Positions 24,282 through 34,576 are shown, numbered from the stretch's first letter. The stretch: DNA of 64,000 bases from Pseudomonas atagonensis (GCF_011369485.1 NZ_VXCA01000027.1:186001-250000); one strand, 5' to 3'. Notes: generated by a model not told the origin, from the sequence alone. Translations and numbers: made by a program.

Positions 24282-27200
24282 TCAGGGTTCGACCTGGCTC
24301 CACTGTTTGCTCAGGCGTTTGTCGGAGATCGGCACTTTCGTCCCCAATTGCTGGGCGAACAGCGAAACCCGGTATTCCTCCAGCCACCAGCGGTACAGCT
24401 CAAGCTGCGGATCGCGCTTGCCTTCCTGCGCATGCTTGGCCGCGCGAGTCTGGTATTGCGCCCAGAGCCCGGCGAGTTCGCCGCTCCAGACACGATCCTT
24501 CTGCACCTGCGCACCGAGCTTTTCGAAACGCTGCTCGACCGCTTTCAGATAACGCGGCAGCTCTTTAAGCCACTGCATTGGCGTTTCGCGGACAAAACCC
24601 GAATAAACCAGATTGTTGATCTGCTGCTTGATGTCGTTCAACGCCACGGCTTGGGCGAGATCGATTTTGCCCTTGAAGCGCTTTTGCAGACCATGCCAAA
24701 GCTTGAGGATTTCCAGCGTCAGGCGTGCCACGCGCTCGGCATGCTCGGTCCAGTTGCCGCGCTTGCGCTCGGCCAATGCCGCCAGCCCGGCACCGTCGCG
24801 CGGCAGCGGGTCTTCACCTTCAAGAATGCAACTGTCGAGGCTGGCCAGCAGAATGTCTTCAACCAGCGCATCAACACGACCCAACTCACGGTACAGCAAG
24901 CCCAGCTCGGTCTGCCCCGGCAACTTGCCACGCAGGAACTTGGCCGGTTCCGCCAATTGCTGCATCAGCAGACGCTGCAACGCCCGGCGGTGCTGAAATT
25001 CGGCTTCGGCCGGGGTTGAGAAGCGCCCTTCCTTGACCGTACCGCCCTCTTCCACCAGCGCCGGATAGACCGTCATCGACAGCCCGGCGATCTTCTGCTG
25101 AGTCTTTTCCGCCACCGGCGCGAAAACCTTGGCCTCCACCGGCTGCTGGCTTTTCGCACTTTGCGGTACGGCAAGCGCGGCCTGACTGGCTTCGGCGAAG
25201 CGCGCGGTCAATTCGGCCAGATCGCGTCCTTCACCCAGGAACTTGCCCTGGCCGTCGACGATTTCCAGATTCATCCGCAGATGCCCTTCGACACCTTGCT
25301 CGGCTTCCGCCCACGCCTCATCGCTGACCCGCGCACCGGTCATGCGCAGCAATTCCCGGCCCAGCGCTTGCGGTAACGAACCTTCGGCAAACGTCATGCG
25401 TTGCAACGCAGCTTTGATGAAGTCCGGCACCGGCACGAAGTTCTTGCGCAGTGCTTTTGGCAGGTTGCGCACGAGGGCGATGCACTTGGCCTCAATCAAC
25501 CCCGGCACCAGCCACTCCAGCCGCTCCGGCGGCAGCATCGGCAACAGCGGCGCCGGTACGCGCAGGGTCACGCCGTCGCGTGGGTGATTGGGTTCGAAGT
25601 GGTAGGTCAGCGCCAGTTCCAGATCGCCGATGTGCAGCGTATCCGGGTAATCCCGCGCGGTGACTTCACTGGCCTCGCGGGCCAGCACGTCTTCTTCGCG
25701 CATGATCAGCAACTGCGGGTTTTTCTGGCTGTTGACCCGGTACCAACTATCGAACGTCGCGGTCTGATGAATCTCCGCCGGCAACCGCGCATCGTAAAAG
25801 GCATAGAGGGTTTCTTCGTCGGCAAGAATGTCGCGGCGACGGGCCTTGGCTTCCAGTTCGTCGAGCTGTTCCAGCAGTTTCTGATTGGCGCTCAGGCACT
25901 TGGCTTTCGACTGAATCTCGCCACGCACCAGACCTTCACGAATGAACAACTCGCGGGAAACCACCGGGTCCACCGGGCCGTAATGCACCGGCCGACGACC
26001 GACCACGATCAGCCCAAACAGAGTGATCTGCTCGAACGCCACGACTTGGCCGCGCTTCTTCTCCCAGTGCGGTTCGAAGTGGTTTTTCTTGATCAGGTGC
26101 CCGGCCAGCGGCTCGATCCAGTCGGCGTCGATCTTGGCGACCATGCGTGCATAAAGCTTGGTGGTTTCCACCAGTTCGGCGGTCATCAGCCACTGCGGAC
26201 GCTTCTTGCCAATGCCCGACGACGGATGAATCCAGAAGCGCCGCTGACGTGCGCCAAGGTAATCGCCGTCCTCGGTTTTCTGGCCGATCTGGCTGAGCAG
26301 GCCGACCAGCACCGCTTTGTGCAATTTCGGGTAATCGGCCGGCTCTTTATTCAGGCTTAGCTGCATGTCGCGACAGATCAGGCTCAACTGGCGATGGGAA
26401 TCACGCCACTCGCGCAGACGCAGGTAATTCAGGAAATTCTTGCGGCACCAGTTACGCAGCGGGCTCGCGGTCAAGGCCTGGCGCTGCTCTTCGAAACCGC
26501 GCCACAGATTGACCAGTCCGGCGAAGTCGGAGTCGGTGTCCTTCCATTGTGCGTGCGCCTGATCGGCAGCTTGCTGACGCTCGGGCGGGCGTTCACGCGG
26601 ATCCTGAATCGACATGGCACTGGCGACGATCAGTACTTCTTGCAGGCTGCCGAGCTTGGCCGCTTCGAGCAACATACGGCCCATGCGCGGATCCACCGGC
26701 AAGCGCGCCAGTTGGCGACCGAGTGGCGTCAGTTGACTGTTGCGATCCACCGCCGAGAGTTCTTGCAGCAGGTTGAAACCGTCGCTGATCGCCTTGCCGT
26801 CCGGCGGCTCGATAAACGGGAACGCGGTAATTTCGCCGAGGCGCAGATGGAGCATCTGCAAAATGACCGCGGCAAGGTTGGTGCGCAGAATCTCCGGATC
26901 GGTAAATTCCGGGCGACCGAGGAAATCCTCTTCGCTGTACAAGCGCACGCAAATGCCTGGCTCGACCCGGCCGCAACGCCCCTTACGCTGATTGGCGCTG
27001 GCCTGGGAAATCGCCTCGATCGGCAAGCGCTGCACTTTCGCACGGTAGCTGTAACGGCTGATGCGCGCGGTGCCGCTGTCTATCACGTAGCGGATGCCCG
27101 GCACGGTCAGCGAGGTCTCGGCAACGTTGGTCGCCAACACCACGCGACGGCCCGGATGCGACTGAAAAATCCGCTGCTGTTCGGCCGGCGACAGGCGAGC

Positions 27201-28193
27201 GTACAACGGCAGAATTTCGGTGTGTTTGAGCTGGGCTTTACGCAGCATGTCGGCGGCATCGCGGATTTCGCGCTCGCCGGGCAGGAACACCAGCACATCG
27301 CCGGGACTGCGGCGTTCGCTGCGCTCATAAGCAGCGATTTCATCGAGGGTGGCGAGGATCGCCTGATCCACGGTCAGGTCATCTTCGACGCGGTTGCCCT
27401 CTTCGTCCTGCTCAAGGGTCAGCGGGCGATACCAGGTGTCCACCGGGAAGGTGCGGCCGGAAACCTCAACAATCGGCGCATCGTCAAAGTGCTTGGAGAA
27501 GCGCTCCAGATCGATGGTCGCCGAGGTGATGATGACTTTCAGGTCCGGGCGGCGCGGCAGCAGGGTTTTCAGGTAACCGAGCAGGAAGTCGATGTTGAGG
27601 CTGCGTTCGTGGGCTTCGTCGACGATGATCGTGTCGTAGCGTTCCAGATAACGGTCGTTCTGGGTTTCCGCCAGCAGGATGCCGTCGGTCATCAGTTTGA
27701 TCAGCGTATTGGAATCGCTCTGATCTTCGAAACGCACCTGATAGCCAACCAGCGCCCCGAGCGGCGTGCCGAGTTCTTCGGCGACGCGGCTGGCGACACT
27801 GCGTGCAGCAATTCGACGCGGCTGGGTGTGACCGATCAAGCCGTGCTGACCGCGACCGATTTCCAGACAGATCTTGGGCAACTGCGTGGTTTTACCCGAA
27901 CCGGTTTCACCGGCAATGATCAGCACCTGGTGCTTTTCCAGCGCAGCCTTGATTTCGTCACGCTTGGCGGCAATCGGCAGGCTGTCGTCGTAACGAATCA
28001 CCGGCAGGCTGGCGCGGCGCGCCAATACCTGATCGCAGGACGCCTGCATGCGCGTCACCCACTGGGCCAGTTTGGCCTCATCGGGTTTCTTGCGCAGCTC
28101 AAGCAACTGCCGCCGCAGCCGGTGGCGGTCGGCGAGCATGGCGTAATCGAGGTTTTTCAGCAGTTTGTCGATGGAGGGCGATTCGTCGGTCAT
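24282..28193 (-). CDS. hrpA: ATP-dependent RNA helicase HrpA
   Basis: A 1303-residue DEAH-box helicase, the usual length of HrpA. Walker A AGETGSGKT (94-102), TQPRRIAA, DEAH (192-195), SAT (about 225), then QRKGRCGRVEPG, and a long C-terminal part including the DUF3418 region. It acts on RNA in the cytoplasm; E. coli HrpA helps rescue stalled ribosomes. It follows aceK on the same strand but with a 272-base gap carrying a large inverted repeat. Confidence 0.96.
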   Translation of the reverse strand: MTDESPSIDKLLKNLDYAMLADRHRLRRQLLELRKKPDEAKLAQWVTRMQASCDQVLARRASLPVIRYDDSLPIAAKRDEIKAALEKHQVLIIAGETGSGKTTQLPKICLEIGRGQHGLIGHTQPRRIAARSVASRVAEELGTPLGALVGYQVRFEDQSDSNTLIKLMTDGILLAETQNDRYLERYDTIIVDEAHERSLNIDFLLGYLKTLLPRRPDLKVIITSATIDLERFSKHFDDAPIVEVSGRTFPVDTWYRPLTLEQDEEGNRVEDDLTVDQAILATLDEIAAYERSERRSPGDVLVFLPGEREIRDAADMLRKAQLKHTEILPLYARLSPAEQQRIFQSHPGRRVVLATNVAETSLTVPGIRYVIDSGTARISRYSYRAKVQRLPIEAISQASANQRKGRCGRVEPGICVRLYSEEDFLGRPEFTDPEILRTNLAAVILQMLHLRLGEITAFPFIEPPDGKAISDGFNLLQELSAVDRNSQLTPLGRQLARLPVDPRMGRMLLEAAKLGSLQEVLIVASAMSIQDPRERPPERQQAADQAHAQWKDTDSDFAGLVNLWRGFEEQRQALTASPLRNWCRKNFLNYLRLREWRDSHRQLSLICRDMQLSLNKEPADYPKLHKAVLVGLLSQIGQKTEDGDYLGARQRRFWIHPSSGIGKKRPQWLMTAELVETTKLYARMVAKIDADWIEPLAGHLIKKNHFEPHWEKKRGQVVAFEQITLFGLIVVGRRPVHYGPVDPVVSRELFIREGLVRGEIQSKAKCLSANQKLLEQLDELEAKARRRDILADEETLYAFYDARLPAEIHQTATFDSWYRVNSQKNPQLLIMREEDVLAREASEVTARDYPDTLHIGDLELALTYHFEPNHPRDGVTLRVPAPLLPMLPPERLEWLVPGLIEAKCIALVRNLPKALRKNFVPVPDFIKAALQRMTFAEGSLPQALGRELLRMTGARVSDEAWAEAEQGVEGHLRMNLEIVDGQGKFLGEGRDLAELTARFAEASQAALAVPQSAKSQQPVEAKVFAPVAEKTQQKIAGLSMTVYPALVEEGGTVKEGRFSTPAEAEFQHRRALQRLLMQQLAEPAKFLRGKLPGQTELGLLYRELGRVDALVEDILLASLDSCILEGEDPLPRDGAGLAALAERKRGNWTEHAERVARLTLEILKLWHGLQKRFKGKIDLAQAVALNDIKQQINNLVYSGFVRETPMQWLKELPRYLKAVEQRFEKLGAQVQKDRVWSGELAGLWAQYQTRAAKHAQEGKRDPQLELYRWWLEEYRVSLFAQQLGTKVPISDKRLSKQWSQVEP

Positions 28194-28278
28194 CGGGTAC
28201 GCAATTCGGTCGTCTATTTGTGCAGGGGCGGATTGTCGCAGATTTGCTCGATGTTTGGCGTGTCAGTCGGATTGCCTG

Positions 28279-28455
28279 CCCTCACCCTAGCCCTCTCCCA
28301 GGGGTAGAGGGGACCGACCGGGGGTTGCTTCAGAGCTACATCGACCTGAACGAACTCTACCGAATCCATAATCGCCAAGATCTTTCAGGTCGATGTTTGA
28401 CGCCGGACACTTCGGTCGGCCCCCTCTACCTCTGGGAGAGGGCTGGGGTGAGGGG
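28279..28455. repeat. Large imperfect inverted repeat between aceK and hrpA
   Basis: Arms 28279-28323 (CCCTCACCCTAGCCCTCTCC...) and 28411-28455 (...GGGAGAGGGCTGGGGTGAGG) pair over about 45 bases with a few mismatches, enclosing about 87 bases. Such CCTCACCC...GGGTGAGG units recur between genes in pseudomonads. It may stabilise or stop the aceK transcript. Confidence 0.82.
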
Positions 28456-28465
28456 CTTTTGCAGG

Positions 28466-30187
28466 CTACTCGTTATCCAGGCCTTTGCGCCGATACGGAA
28501 AGACGTCGATGACTTTCCCCGCCCGAATCGCCTCCTGCAAACCCTTCCAGTAATCGGCGTTGTACAACTCACCGTGCAGTTGATCGAACAACTTGCGCTG
28601 TCCCGAATCGGCGAACAGGAACGGAGGAAACTCCTCAGGGAACACATCCAGCGGCCCGATCGAATACCACGGCTCGGAGGCCATTTCGTCCTCCGGCGTA
28701 CGCGGTGCCGGGATATGGCGAAAGTTCGCCTCGGTCAGAAAACAGATCTCGTCGTAGTCGTAGAACACCACCCGCCCGTGCCGCGTGACGCCGAAGTTCT
28801 TCAGCAACATGTCGCCGGGAAAAATGTTCGCCGCCGCCAGTTGCTTGATTGCCAAACCATAGTCCTCCAGCGCCTCACGCACTTGCGCTTCGTTGGCGTT
28901 TTCCAGGTACAGGTTGAGCGGCGTCATGCGCCGCTCGGTCCAGCAGTGGCGAATCAGCACGGTATCGCCCTCGACCGACACCGTCGACGGCGCGACTTCG
29001 AGCAATTCTTCAAGGCACGCCGGATCGAACTTGCTCAGCGGGAAACGGAAGTCGGCAAATTCTTGGGTATCGGCCATGCGCCCGACCCGGTCGACACTTT
29101 TCACCAGTCGGTACTTCTCGATCACCGTGGCGCGGTCGACGTTTTTTGATGGCGAGAAGCGATCCTTGATGATTTTGAACACCGTATTGAAGCCCGGCAG
29201 GGTAAACACGCTCATGACCATGCCGCGCACACCGGGGGCCATGATGAACTGGTCGTCGGTGTTGGCCAGATGATTGATCAGTGCGCGATAGAACTCGGAT
29301 TTGCCATGCTTGTAGAAACCAATCGAGGTGTACAGCTCGGCGATGTGTTTGCCCGGCAAAATGCGCCGCAGGAAACCGATGAATTCCGCCGGCACCGGCA
29401 CATCGACCATGAAGTACGAACGGGTGAAGGAAAAGATGATCGACACATCGGCTTCGTCGGTGATCAACGCATCGATCTGAATGCCGCGCCCTTCGCGGTG
29501 CAACAACGGAATCACCAACGGCCACTGTTCGTCGCGGGTGTAAATGCGCCCGACCAGGTACGCGCCTTTGTTGCGGTACAGCACCGAAGAAAACAGCTCG
29601 ACGCTCAGTTCAGGATCCTTGCACACCCAGTCCGGCAGGTTTTCGCGCAACTGCGCTTCGAGCCGGCGCAGGTCGCCCGGCAGATCGGCGTAATCCTCGC
29701 TGAAACGGTAGTCGGCGAAAATGCTCGCCAGCATTCCCGATAGCTGGCCCTGCGGTTTATAGGTGCGGGTTTGCGCGGCGCGGGCACGGCGCAGGCTCGG
29801 GCGTGTGGTGTGGATGAACATGCAGCCGTCGCTGATCAGGTCATGGCTGAACAGCCCGCAGAAAATCGAGTTGTACCAGGTTTCCGACAGCTCATCGTCG
29901 AAGCGCAGGTCAATGACGCTGATGTAGGCGCTTTTCACCAGCGGCCAGCAACTGACATTCATCAGCGCTTCGTCATCGAAATACTCGCGCAGGCGAGCGA
30001 TGGTTTCGCCGACCTTTTCCTCATAGAGGTTGATCCGCGCCGCCGACGCGGTTTGCGTCTCCTGCCAGCGCGCCTGTTCGAAACGCTCCCGGGCACCGTC
30101 GGTGATCCGGCGGAAATGCTCGCGGTAATCATCAAAGCCATCGAGGATCATGCGGGCGATATCGGTGGCTGGCCATTGCTGCGGCAT
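28466..30187 (-). CDS. aceK: Isocitrate dehydrogenase kinase/phosphatase
   Basis: A 573-residue protein (E. coli AceK is 578). Start ATG 30187 has GAGGT 7 bases upstream. The N-terminal regulatory half runs to about residue 310; the kinase half shows APGVRGMVMSVFTLPG (the ATP loop) and later GDMLLKNFGV and FYDYDEICFL. It phosphorylates and dephosphorylates isocitrate dehydrogenase to divert carbon into the glyoxylate shunt. No aceA or aceB is adjacent, as is usual in pseudomonads. Confidence 0.96.
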   Translation of the reverse strand: MPQQWPATDIARMILDGFDDYREHFRRITDGARERFEQARWQETQTASAARINLYEEKVGETIARLREYFDDEALMNVSCWPLVKSAYISVIDLRFDDELSETWYNSIFCGLFSHDLISDGCMFIHTTRPSLRRARAAQTRTYKPQGQLSGMLASIFADYRFSEDYADLPGDLRRLEAQLRENLPDWVCKDPELSVELFSSVLYRNKGAYLVGRIYTRDEQWPLVIPLLHREGRGIQIDALITDEADVSIIFSFTRSYFMVDVPVPAEFIGFLRRILPGKHIAELYTSIGFYKHGKSEFYRALINHLANTDDQFIMAPGVRGMVMSVFTLPGFNTVFKIIKDRFSPSKNVDRATVIEKYRLVKSVDRVGRMADTQEFADFRFPLSKFDPACLEELLEVAPSTVSVEGDTVLIRHCWTERRMTPLNLYLENANEAQVREALEDYGLAIKQLAAANIFPGDMLLKNFGVTRHGRVVFYDYDEICFLTEANFRHIPAPRTPEDEMASEPWYSIGPLDVFPEEFPPFLFADSGQRKLFDQLHGELYNADYWKGLQEAIRAGKVIDVFPYRRKGLDNE

Positions 30188-30586
30188 AGATGAGACCTCG
30201 GCGTGCATGTGGAAATCTGTGCCTGAGCTTAGCCACGGAACCGTGCGCAGGTGAAGTGCAATTTCTGCCAAATCTGCGGCAGACCTGTACAGCGACACAG
30301 TTTTTATCAAAGTTTTTTTAATCGACCGTTCGGTCAATAAACAGCCTTTCTGGTGCTCTCTGCCGGCCACCGCCAGCCCACGGATTCTCTGGCTTTGGGA
30401 TCCAATCCAGCATCCACCTCTCTAGCTCGCGTGTGGGCGATTGATGATAAGCCGCGACTTGAGAGCAACCGGATTGGTCTTACCAAAATAGTGGCACTTT
30501 GATATACAGCCCGCCATTACCCGCCTGACAACAAGATCCTCGGTTCACGAGGACGACCTCTCCCTCAAAGATCAAGGAGCACATTG
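30188..30586. promoter_or_regulatory. Divergent promoter region, aceK and chemoreceptor
   Basis: No gene is visible in these 399 bases. TGGCAC at about 30491-30496 suggests a sigma-54 -24 box, but the matching TTGC is absent 5 bases on. I find no convincing -35/-10 pair or FliA-type element. Confidence 0.35.
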
Positions 30587-32212
30587 ATGTCTATCCGGAA
30601 TCTGCGCATCGGTTTGCGCGCCAGTTTGAGTTTTGCCGTGTTGGCCGGCCTGCTGGTCGTGGTCGGCCTGTTTGGCCTGGGACAAATGAAGACCCTGCGC
30701 GAGAGCGCCGCCGTGATCGAAGAGTCCTGGATGCCCAGCATCGAGAGCATTCATGACAGTGCGGCGAATATCGCCAGCATTCGCCTCGAATCCCTGCGTC
30801 TGATCGCCAATAACCAGCCTGCCAGCCGTGACAAGAGCAAAAGCATCATCAAGGCGCAACGCGAGGAATTGCTCAAACGCCTCAACGACCATAAAGACCT
30901 GCTGACGAACGAGCAGGAACGCCTGATGCTCGACAACCTGAGTGCCGGCGCCGCCCGTTACATCAGCATTCTTGAGCAGATCATCGGCCAGATCGATGCA
31001 GGCCAGGATCAACAAGCCTACGCCCGCCTGAACAATGAGCTGGCGCCACAGGGCAGCGAACTCGACAAGCTGCTCGAACAGATGATCAGTTTCAACCAGC
31101 AAGGCGCCGATGCTGCCGCCGACGCAGCAGCCGAGATGTACCAGCGCGCACTGTGGATCGTCGCGAGCATCATCGTCATCGCGTTGATCGCCACCTTGTT
31201 GCTGGCCTGGCTGCTGACCCGCAGCATCACCACGCCAATCAATCAGGCCCTGGATGTGGCACGGCGGATTGCTTCGGGCGATCTCAGTGGCCAGATCGTC
31301 AGTGCGGGCAAGGATGAAGCCGCGCAGTTGCTCGACGCCCTGGCCAATATGCAGATCAATTTGCGCTCGACCATTCGCGGCATCAGCGAATCCGCCCAGC
31401 AACTGGCGTCCGCCGCCGAGGAAATGAGCTCGGTGATGGAGCAAAGCACCCGAGGCCTGCAGCAGCAGAATGATCAAATCGAACAGGCGGCCACCGCTGT
31501 CACCGAAATGAGCACGGCGGTGGATGAAGTCGCAGCCAACGCAGTGTCGAGTGCCGAAGCCTCTCAGGCCTCGAACGAAGACAGCAAGCACGGTCATGTT
31601 CAGGTCAGTGAGACCATCAACTCGATTCAGGAATTGGTCAGCGCGGTACTCGGCGCTTCGGAGCAGGCCGAAGGTCTCGCCACGCAAGCCCAGGACATCA
31701 GCAAGGTGCTGGAGGTGATTCGCGGCATCGCCGGACAGACCAATCTGCTGGCGCTCAACGCGGCCATTGAGGCCGCGCGTGCCGGTGAGGCCGGGCGCGG
31801 TTTTGCGGTGGTGGCTGACGAGGTGCGCTCGCTGGCGCAACGGACACAGAACTCCACCGAAGAAATCGAGCTGATGATCAGCAGTATCCAGCACGGCACC
31901 GGCGCGACGGTCAGTGCGCTGCAAAGCAGTGCCGAACAGGCCGGGCAGACATTGCGTCGCGCCAACAGCGCCGGGCAGGCACTGGAAAAAATCACCGCGT
32001 CGATTTCGCAGATCAACCAGCGCAATCTGGTGATCGCCAGCGCCGCCGAGCAACAGGCGCTGGTGGCGCGTGAGGTCGATGAAAATCTGGTGAACATCCG
32101 TGACCTCTCGACACAAACCGCTGCCGGCGCCACGCAAACGTCTGCCGCCAGCCAGGAACTGTCGCGTCTGGCAGTCGACCTCAATGGCCTGGTTACGCGG
32201 TTTGTGATTTAA
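30587..32212 (+). CDS. Methyl-accepting chemotaxis protein
   Basis: A 541-residue chemoreceptor; ATG 30587 has AAGGAG 7 bases upstream (an in-frame TTG just before it is rejected). First membrane helix about 12-32, a four-helix-bundle sensor of about 155 residues, second membrane helix about 190-212, HAMP to about 265, then a coiled-coil signalling domain with the hairpin tip IRGIAGQTNLLALNAAIEAA and RGFAVVADEVR. It lacks a C-terminal NWETF-type CheR tether. Ligand unknown. There are no che or fli genes nearby. Confidence 0.95.
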   Translation: MSIRNLRIGLRASLSFAVLAGLLVVVGLFGLGQMKTLRESAAVIEESWMPSIESIHDSAANIASIRLESLRLIANNQPASRDKSKSIIKAQREELLKRLNDHKDLLTNEQERLMLDNLSAGAARYISILEQIIGQIDAGQDQQAYARLNNELAPQGSELDKLLEQMISFNQQGADAAADAAAEMYQRALWIVASIIVIALIATLLLAWLLTRSITTPINQALDVARRIASGDLSGQIVSAGKDEAAQLLDALANMQINLRSTIRGISESAQQLASAAEEMSSVMEQSTRGLQQQNDQIEQAATAVTEMSTAVDEVAANAVSSAEASQASNEDSKHGHVQVSETINSIQELVSAVLGASEQAEGLATQAQDISKVLEVIRGIAGQTNLLALNAAIEAARAGEAGRGFAVVADEVRSLAQRTQNSTEEIELMISSIQHGTGATVSALQSSAEQAGQTLRRANSAGQALEKITASISQINQRNLVIASAAEQQALVAREVDENLVNIRDLSTQTAAGATQTSAASQELSRLAVDLNGLVTRFVI

Positions 32213-32296
32213 GCGAAAAGTTAAATGCCTGATTAGCGGTTGCCTTCGACAAGGCGCTCGGCAACACTCTCGTCCCGATCAAGGAAGGAGGCCGCC

Positions 32297-33205
32297 GTGA
32301 GCCCTGTCGATATTTTCCGTATGTTGTCGCTGGCAGCCATCTGGGGCGCGAGTTTTCTGTTCATGCGCATTATTGCGCCGGTGATCGGCACGATTCCGAC
32401 GGCGTTCTTTCGCGTGTCGATCGCGGCCGTCGGTCTGCTGGTGATCCTCGGCCTGATGCGCATCAGCTGGGACTTCAAAGGCAAGCTGAAGACCGTGATG
32501 TTGCTGGGGGTGATCAACTCGGGGATTCCGGCGACGCTGTATTCGGTGGCCGCTCAAGTGCTGCCGGCGGGTTACTCGGCGATCTTCAATGCCACCACGC
32601 CGCTGATGGGCGTGTTGATTGGCGGACTGTTCTTCAGTGAAAAACTCACAGTCGCGAAATTGACCGGCGTGTTCCTCGGGCTGTTCGGTGTCGGCGTGCT
32701 GACGCGCGCCGGGCCCGTGGCTTTCGACCTGGAGTTGCTGATGGGCGCCCTCGCCTGCCTGCTCGCCACCACGTGCTACGGTTTCGCCGGTTTTCTCACC
32801 CGGCGCTGGCTGGATCACAGCGGCGGACTCGACAGCCGACTCTCGGCGGTCGGCAGCATGCTTGGCGCGTCGCTGTTCCTTCTGCCGTTGTTCGGCTACA
32901 GCGTCATCACTCAGCCACCGGTCAGCTGGGGCGGCTGGAATGTCTGGCTGTCGCTGCTGGGCCTGGGCCTGGGCTGCACGGCGTTCGCCTACATCATTTA
33001 CTTCCGCCTGCTCAGCTCCATCGGCCCGGTGAAGTCGATGACCGTGACCTTCATGATCCCGGCGTTCGGCGTGTTGTGGGGCGCGTTGTTGCTGGATGAG
33101 CCGCTGTCGATGGCGCACTTGTATGGCGGGGTGTTGATTGCGCTGGCGCTTTGGCTGGTGTTGAAGCCTGCGGTGGTGAAGCCGACAGAAAACACTGCAC
33201 GATAA
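32297..33205 (+). CDS. EamA/DMT-family membrane transporter
   Basis: A 302-residue protein. I start it at GTG 32297 because AAGGAGG lies 5 bases upstream. It has about ten hydrophobic helices in two EamA repeats, with NATTPLMGVLIGGLFFSE ending the first and PVKSMTVTFMIPAFGVLWG in the second. It should be an inner-membrane metabolite exporter. It follows the chemoreceptor by 84 bases on the same strand and ends at a shared terminator. Confidence 0.9.
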   Translation: MSPVDIFRMLSLAAIWGASFLFMRIIAPVIGTIPTAFFRVSIAAVGLLVILGLMRISWDFKGKLKTVMLLGVINSGIPATLYSVAAQVLPAGYSAIFNATTPLMGVLIGGLFFSEKLTVAKLTGVFLGLFGVGVLTRAGPVAFDLELLMGALACLLATTCYGFAGFLTRRWLDHSGGLDSRLSAVGSMLGASLFLLPLFGYSVITQPPVSWGGWNVWLSLLGLGLGCTAFAYIIYFRLLSSIGPVKSMTVTFMIPAFGVLWGALLLDEPLSMAHLYGGVLIALALWLVLKPAVVKPTENTAR

Positions 33206-33216
33206 TCGACAGATGA

Positions 33217-33251
33217 AAAAAGGCCCGGCAGTCACCTCCCGGGCCTTTTTC
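33217..33251. terminator. Bidirectional terminator between two DMT genes
   Basis: AAAAAAGGCCCGG (from 33216) pairs with CCGGGCCTTTTT (33239-33250); a 10-base loop lies between. It serves converging transcripts. Confidence 0.88.
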
Positions 33252-33262
33252 ATGTGCAACGC

Positions 33263-34126
33263 TTAAGCAGATTTACGGAAAACGAACGCCAACCCGACAA
33301 CGATCAGCAGCATTCCCAGCACGCTCAGTGCGGCAAGGCGATTGCCGAAAATCAGGTAATCCATCACCGCCGTCACCGCGGGGACCAGATAGAACAGGCT
33401 GGTGACATTCACCAGATTGCCCCGTGCGATCAGGCGATACAGCAACAGCGTCGCCAGCACCGACACCACCAGCCCCATCCACAACACCGGCACGATGAAA
33501 CCGGCGCTGTGTTCGAAGTGGAATGGCTGGAACGGCACGAAGATTCCACACAGCAACAGCCCCGCCAGGTACTGCACCGGCAGCGTACCGAGAGGATTGT
33601 CAGTGATGCGTTTCTGCATGATCGAACCCAGCGTCATGCTCGCCAGCGCCAGCAGGCCAAACAGCATCCCCGCCACGGACATCCCGGCCAGACCGATGCC
33701 TTGGTAAACCACCATGATCAGCCCCGCCAGCCCCAGCGCCAGGCCGAACAGACGGCTCGCCGAACGCTGCCGTTCCATCAGCACCACAGTGAGGATCGGC
33801 TGCACGCCCATGATGGTCGCCATCACGCCTGGGGTGACTTTGGTGTTGAGGGCCAGCAGATAGAAAATCTGATAAGCGCCCAACAACACCACACCCGTGG
33901 CAAGCGCATACAGCATCGGCTTGCCGCCCTTGGGCAACTTCAGTTTGAGCACTGGCACCAACAACACCAGCCCGCAGAGGGCAATGACAAAACGGATCAG
34001 CAGAAAGGCAAACGGCGAGGCGTGGGCCAGCCCCCACTTGGAGAAAATCGCCCCGCTGCTCCACAGCAGAACGAACAGGCTCGTGGACGCCGCCGCGAGC
34101 GCGGTTTTTTTCGAAAGGACAAACAT
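33263..34126 (-). CDS. EamA/DMT-family membrane transporter
   Basis: A 287-residue protein starting at ATG 34126 (AGGTGG 5 bases before). About ten helices; conserved segments LLWSSGAIFSKWGL (about 18-31), MGVQPILTVVLMERQR and VPAVTAVMDYLIFGNRL. It belongs to the same superfamily as the convergent neighbour but is a distant paralogue. Its upstream leader is long and may be regulatory. Substrate unknown; amino-acid or cofactor export is typical of the family. Confidence 0.9.
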   Translation of the reverse strand: MFVLSKKTALAAASTSLFVLLWSSGAIFSKWGLAHASPFAFLLIRFVIALCGLVLLVPVLKLKLPKGGKPMLYALATGVVLLGAYQIFYLLALNTKVTPGVMATIMGVQPILTVVLMERQRSASRLFGLALGLAGLIMVVYQGIGLAGMSVAGMLFGLLALASMTLGSIMQKRITDNPLGTLPVQYLAGLLLCGIFVPFQPFHFEHSAGFIVPVLWMGLVVSVLATLLLYRLIARGNLVNVTSLFYLVPAVTAVMDYLIFGNRLAALSVLGMLLIVVGLAFVFRKSA

Positions 34127-34576
34127 GAATACCACCTGTAGTCAGGCAAAAAGCCAACTCAGCCGAAGCTGAAATTCAGTAGGTTTTTCTGGCGGGCGCA
34201 GGGGTCAGCAGAAACTGCCGATCAGCCCGAAACGCCAACGCCCGGCGGTGATACGACTGCGCACACCGGCGTGCTACTGACAGGTGGGGGGTAGTGACTG
34301 ATCTGCTTTGGCTGCTGATTCCCGCACGGCACGACGCCAGCGTTGACCGCTGAATCGACTACCGCGTTGATGAGGGATGCAGGCATTGGGGCAGATCTTT
34401 TTTGAAGGGTTGGACAGTGAGCCGTGCGGCTCACGAGCGCCGACTATAACCAGCGCGGGACATGGATTGCAATGATTTGGACAAAGGGCCAGTAGCGACG
34501 GATGCATGAGCGCTGAATAGGCTGTTGAGCAACGGCTACACCTATCGATGGGGAGACATGGAATGCTCGAAATCAT
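34127..34576. promoter_or_regulatory. Upstream region and possible structured leader of the DMT gene
   Basis: These 450 bases contain no convincing gene (a 70-codon minus-strand frame at 34222-34434 lacks a clear ribosome-binding site). Read leftward, a stem GTGAGCC/GGCTCAC lies at 34434-34417, and close to the DMT start a TCAGC-UUCG-GCTGA hairpin (34172-34159) is followed by T5 at about 34151. The latter could be an attenuator, but the spacing is loose. The GNAT promoter must lie at the right end. Confidence 0.4.

Noticed and set aside
24284..24300. GGTTCGACC resembling a tRNA T-loop
   Set aside because: It lies within the last codons of hrpA, and no acceptor or anticodon stem can be built.
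26394..28307. 637-codon plus-strand frame opposite hrpA
   Set aside because: The DEAH-box motifs and correct length belong to the minus strand.
30485..30510. Possible sigma-54 promoter before the chemoreceptor (TGGCAC)
   Set aside because: The second half TTGC is absent at the required spacing; one half-site is not enough.
34222..34434. 70-codon minus-strand frame in the leader of the DMT gene
   Set aside because: No ribosome-binding site and Pro-rich random-looking composition; left as part of the untranslated leader.
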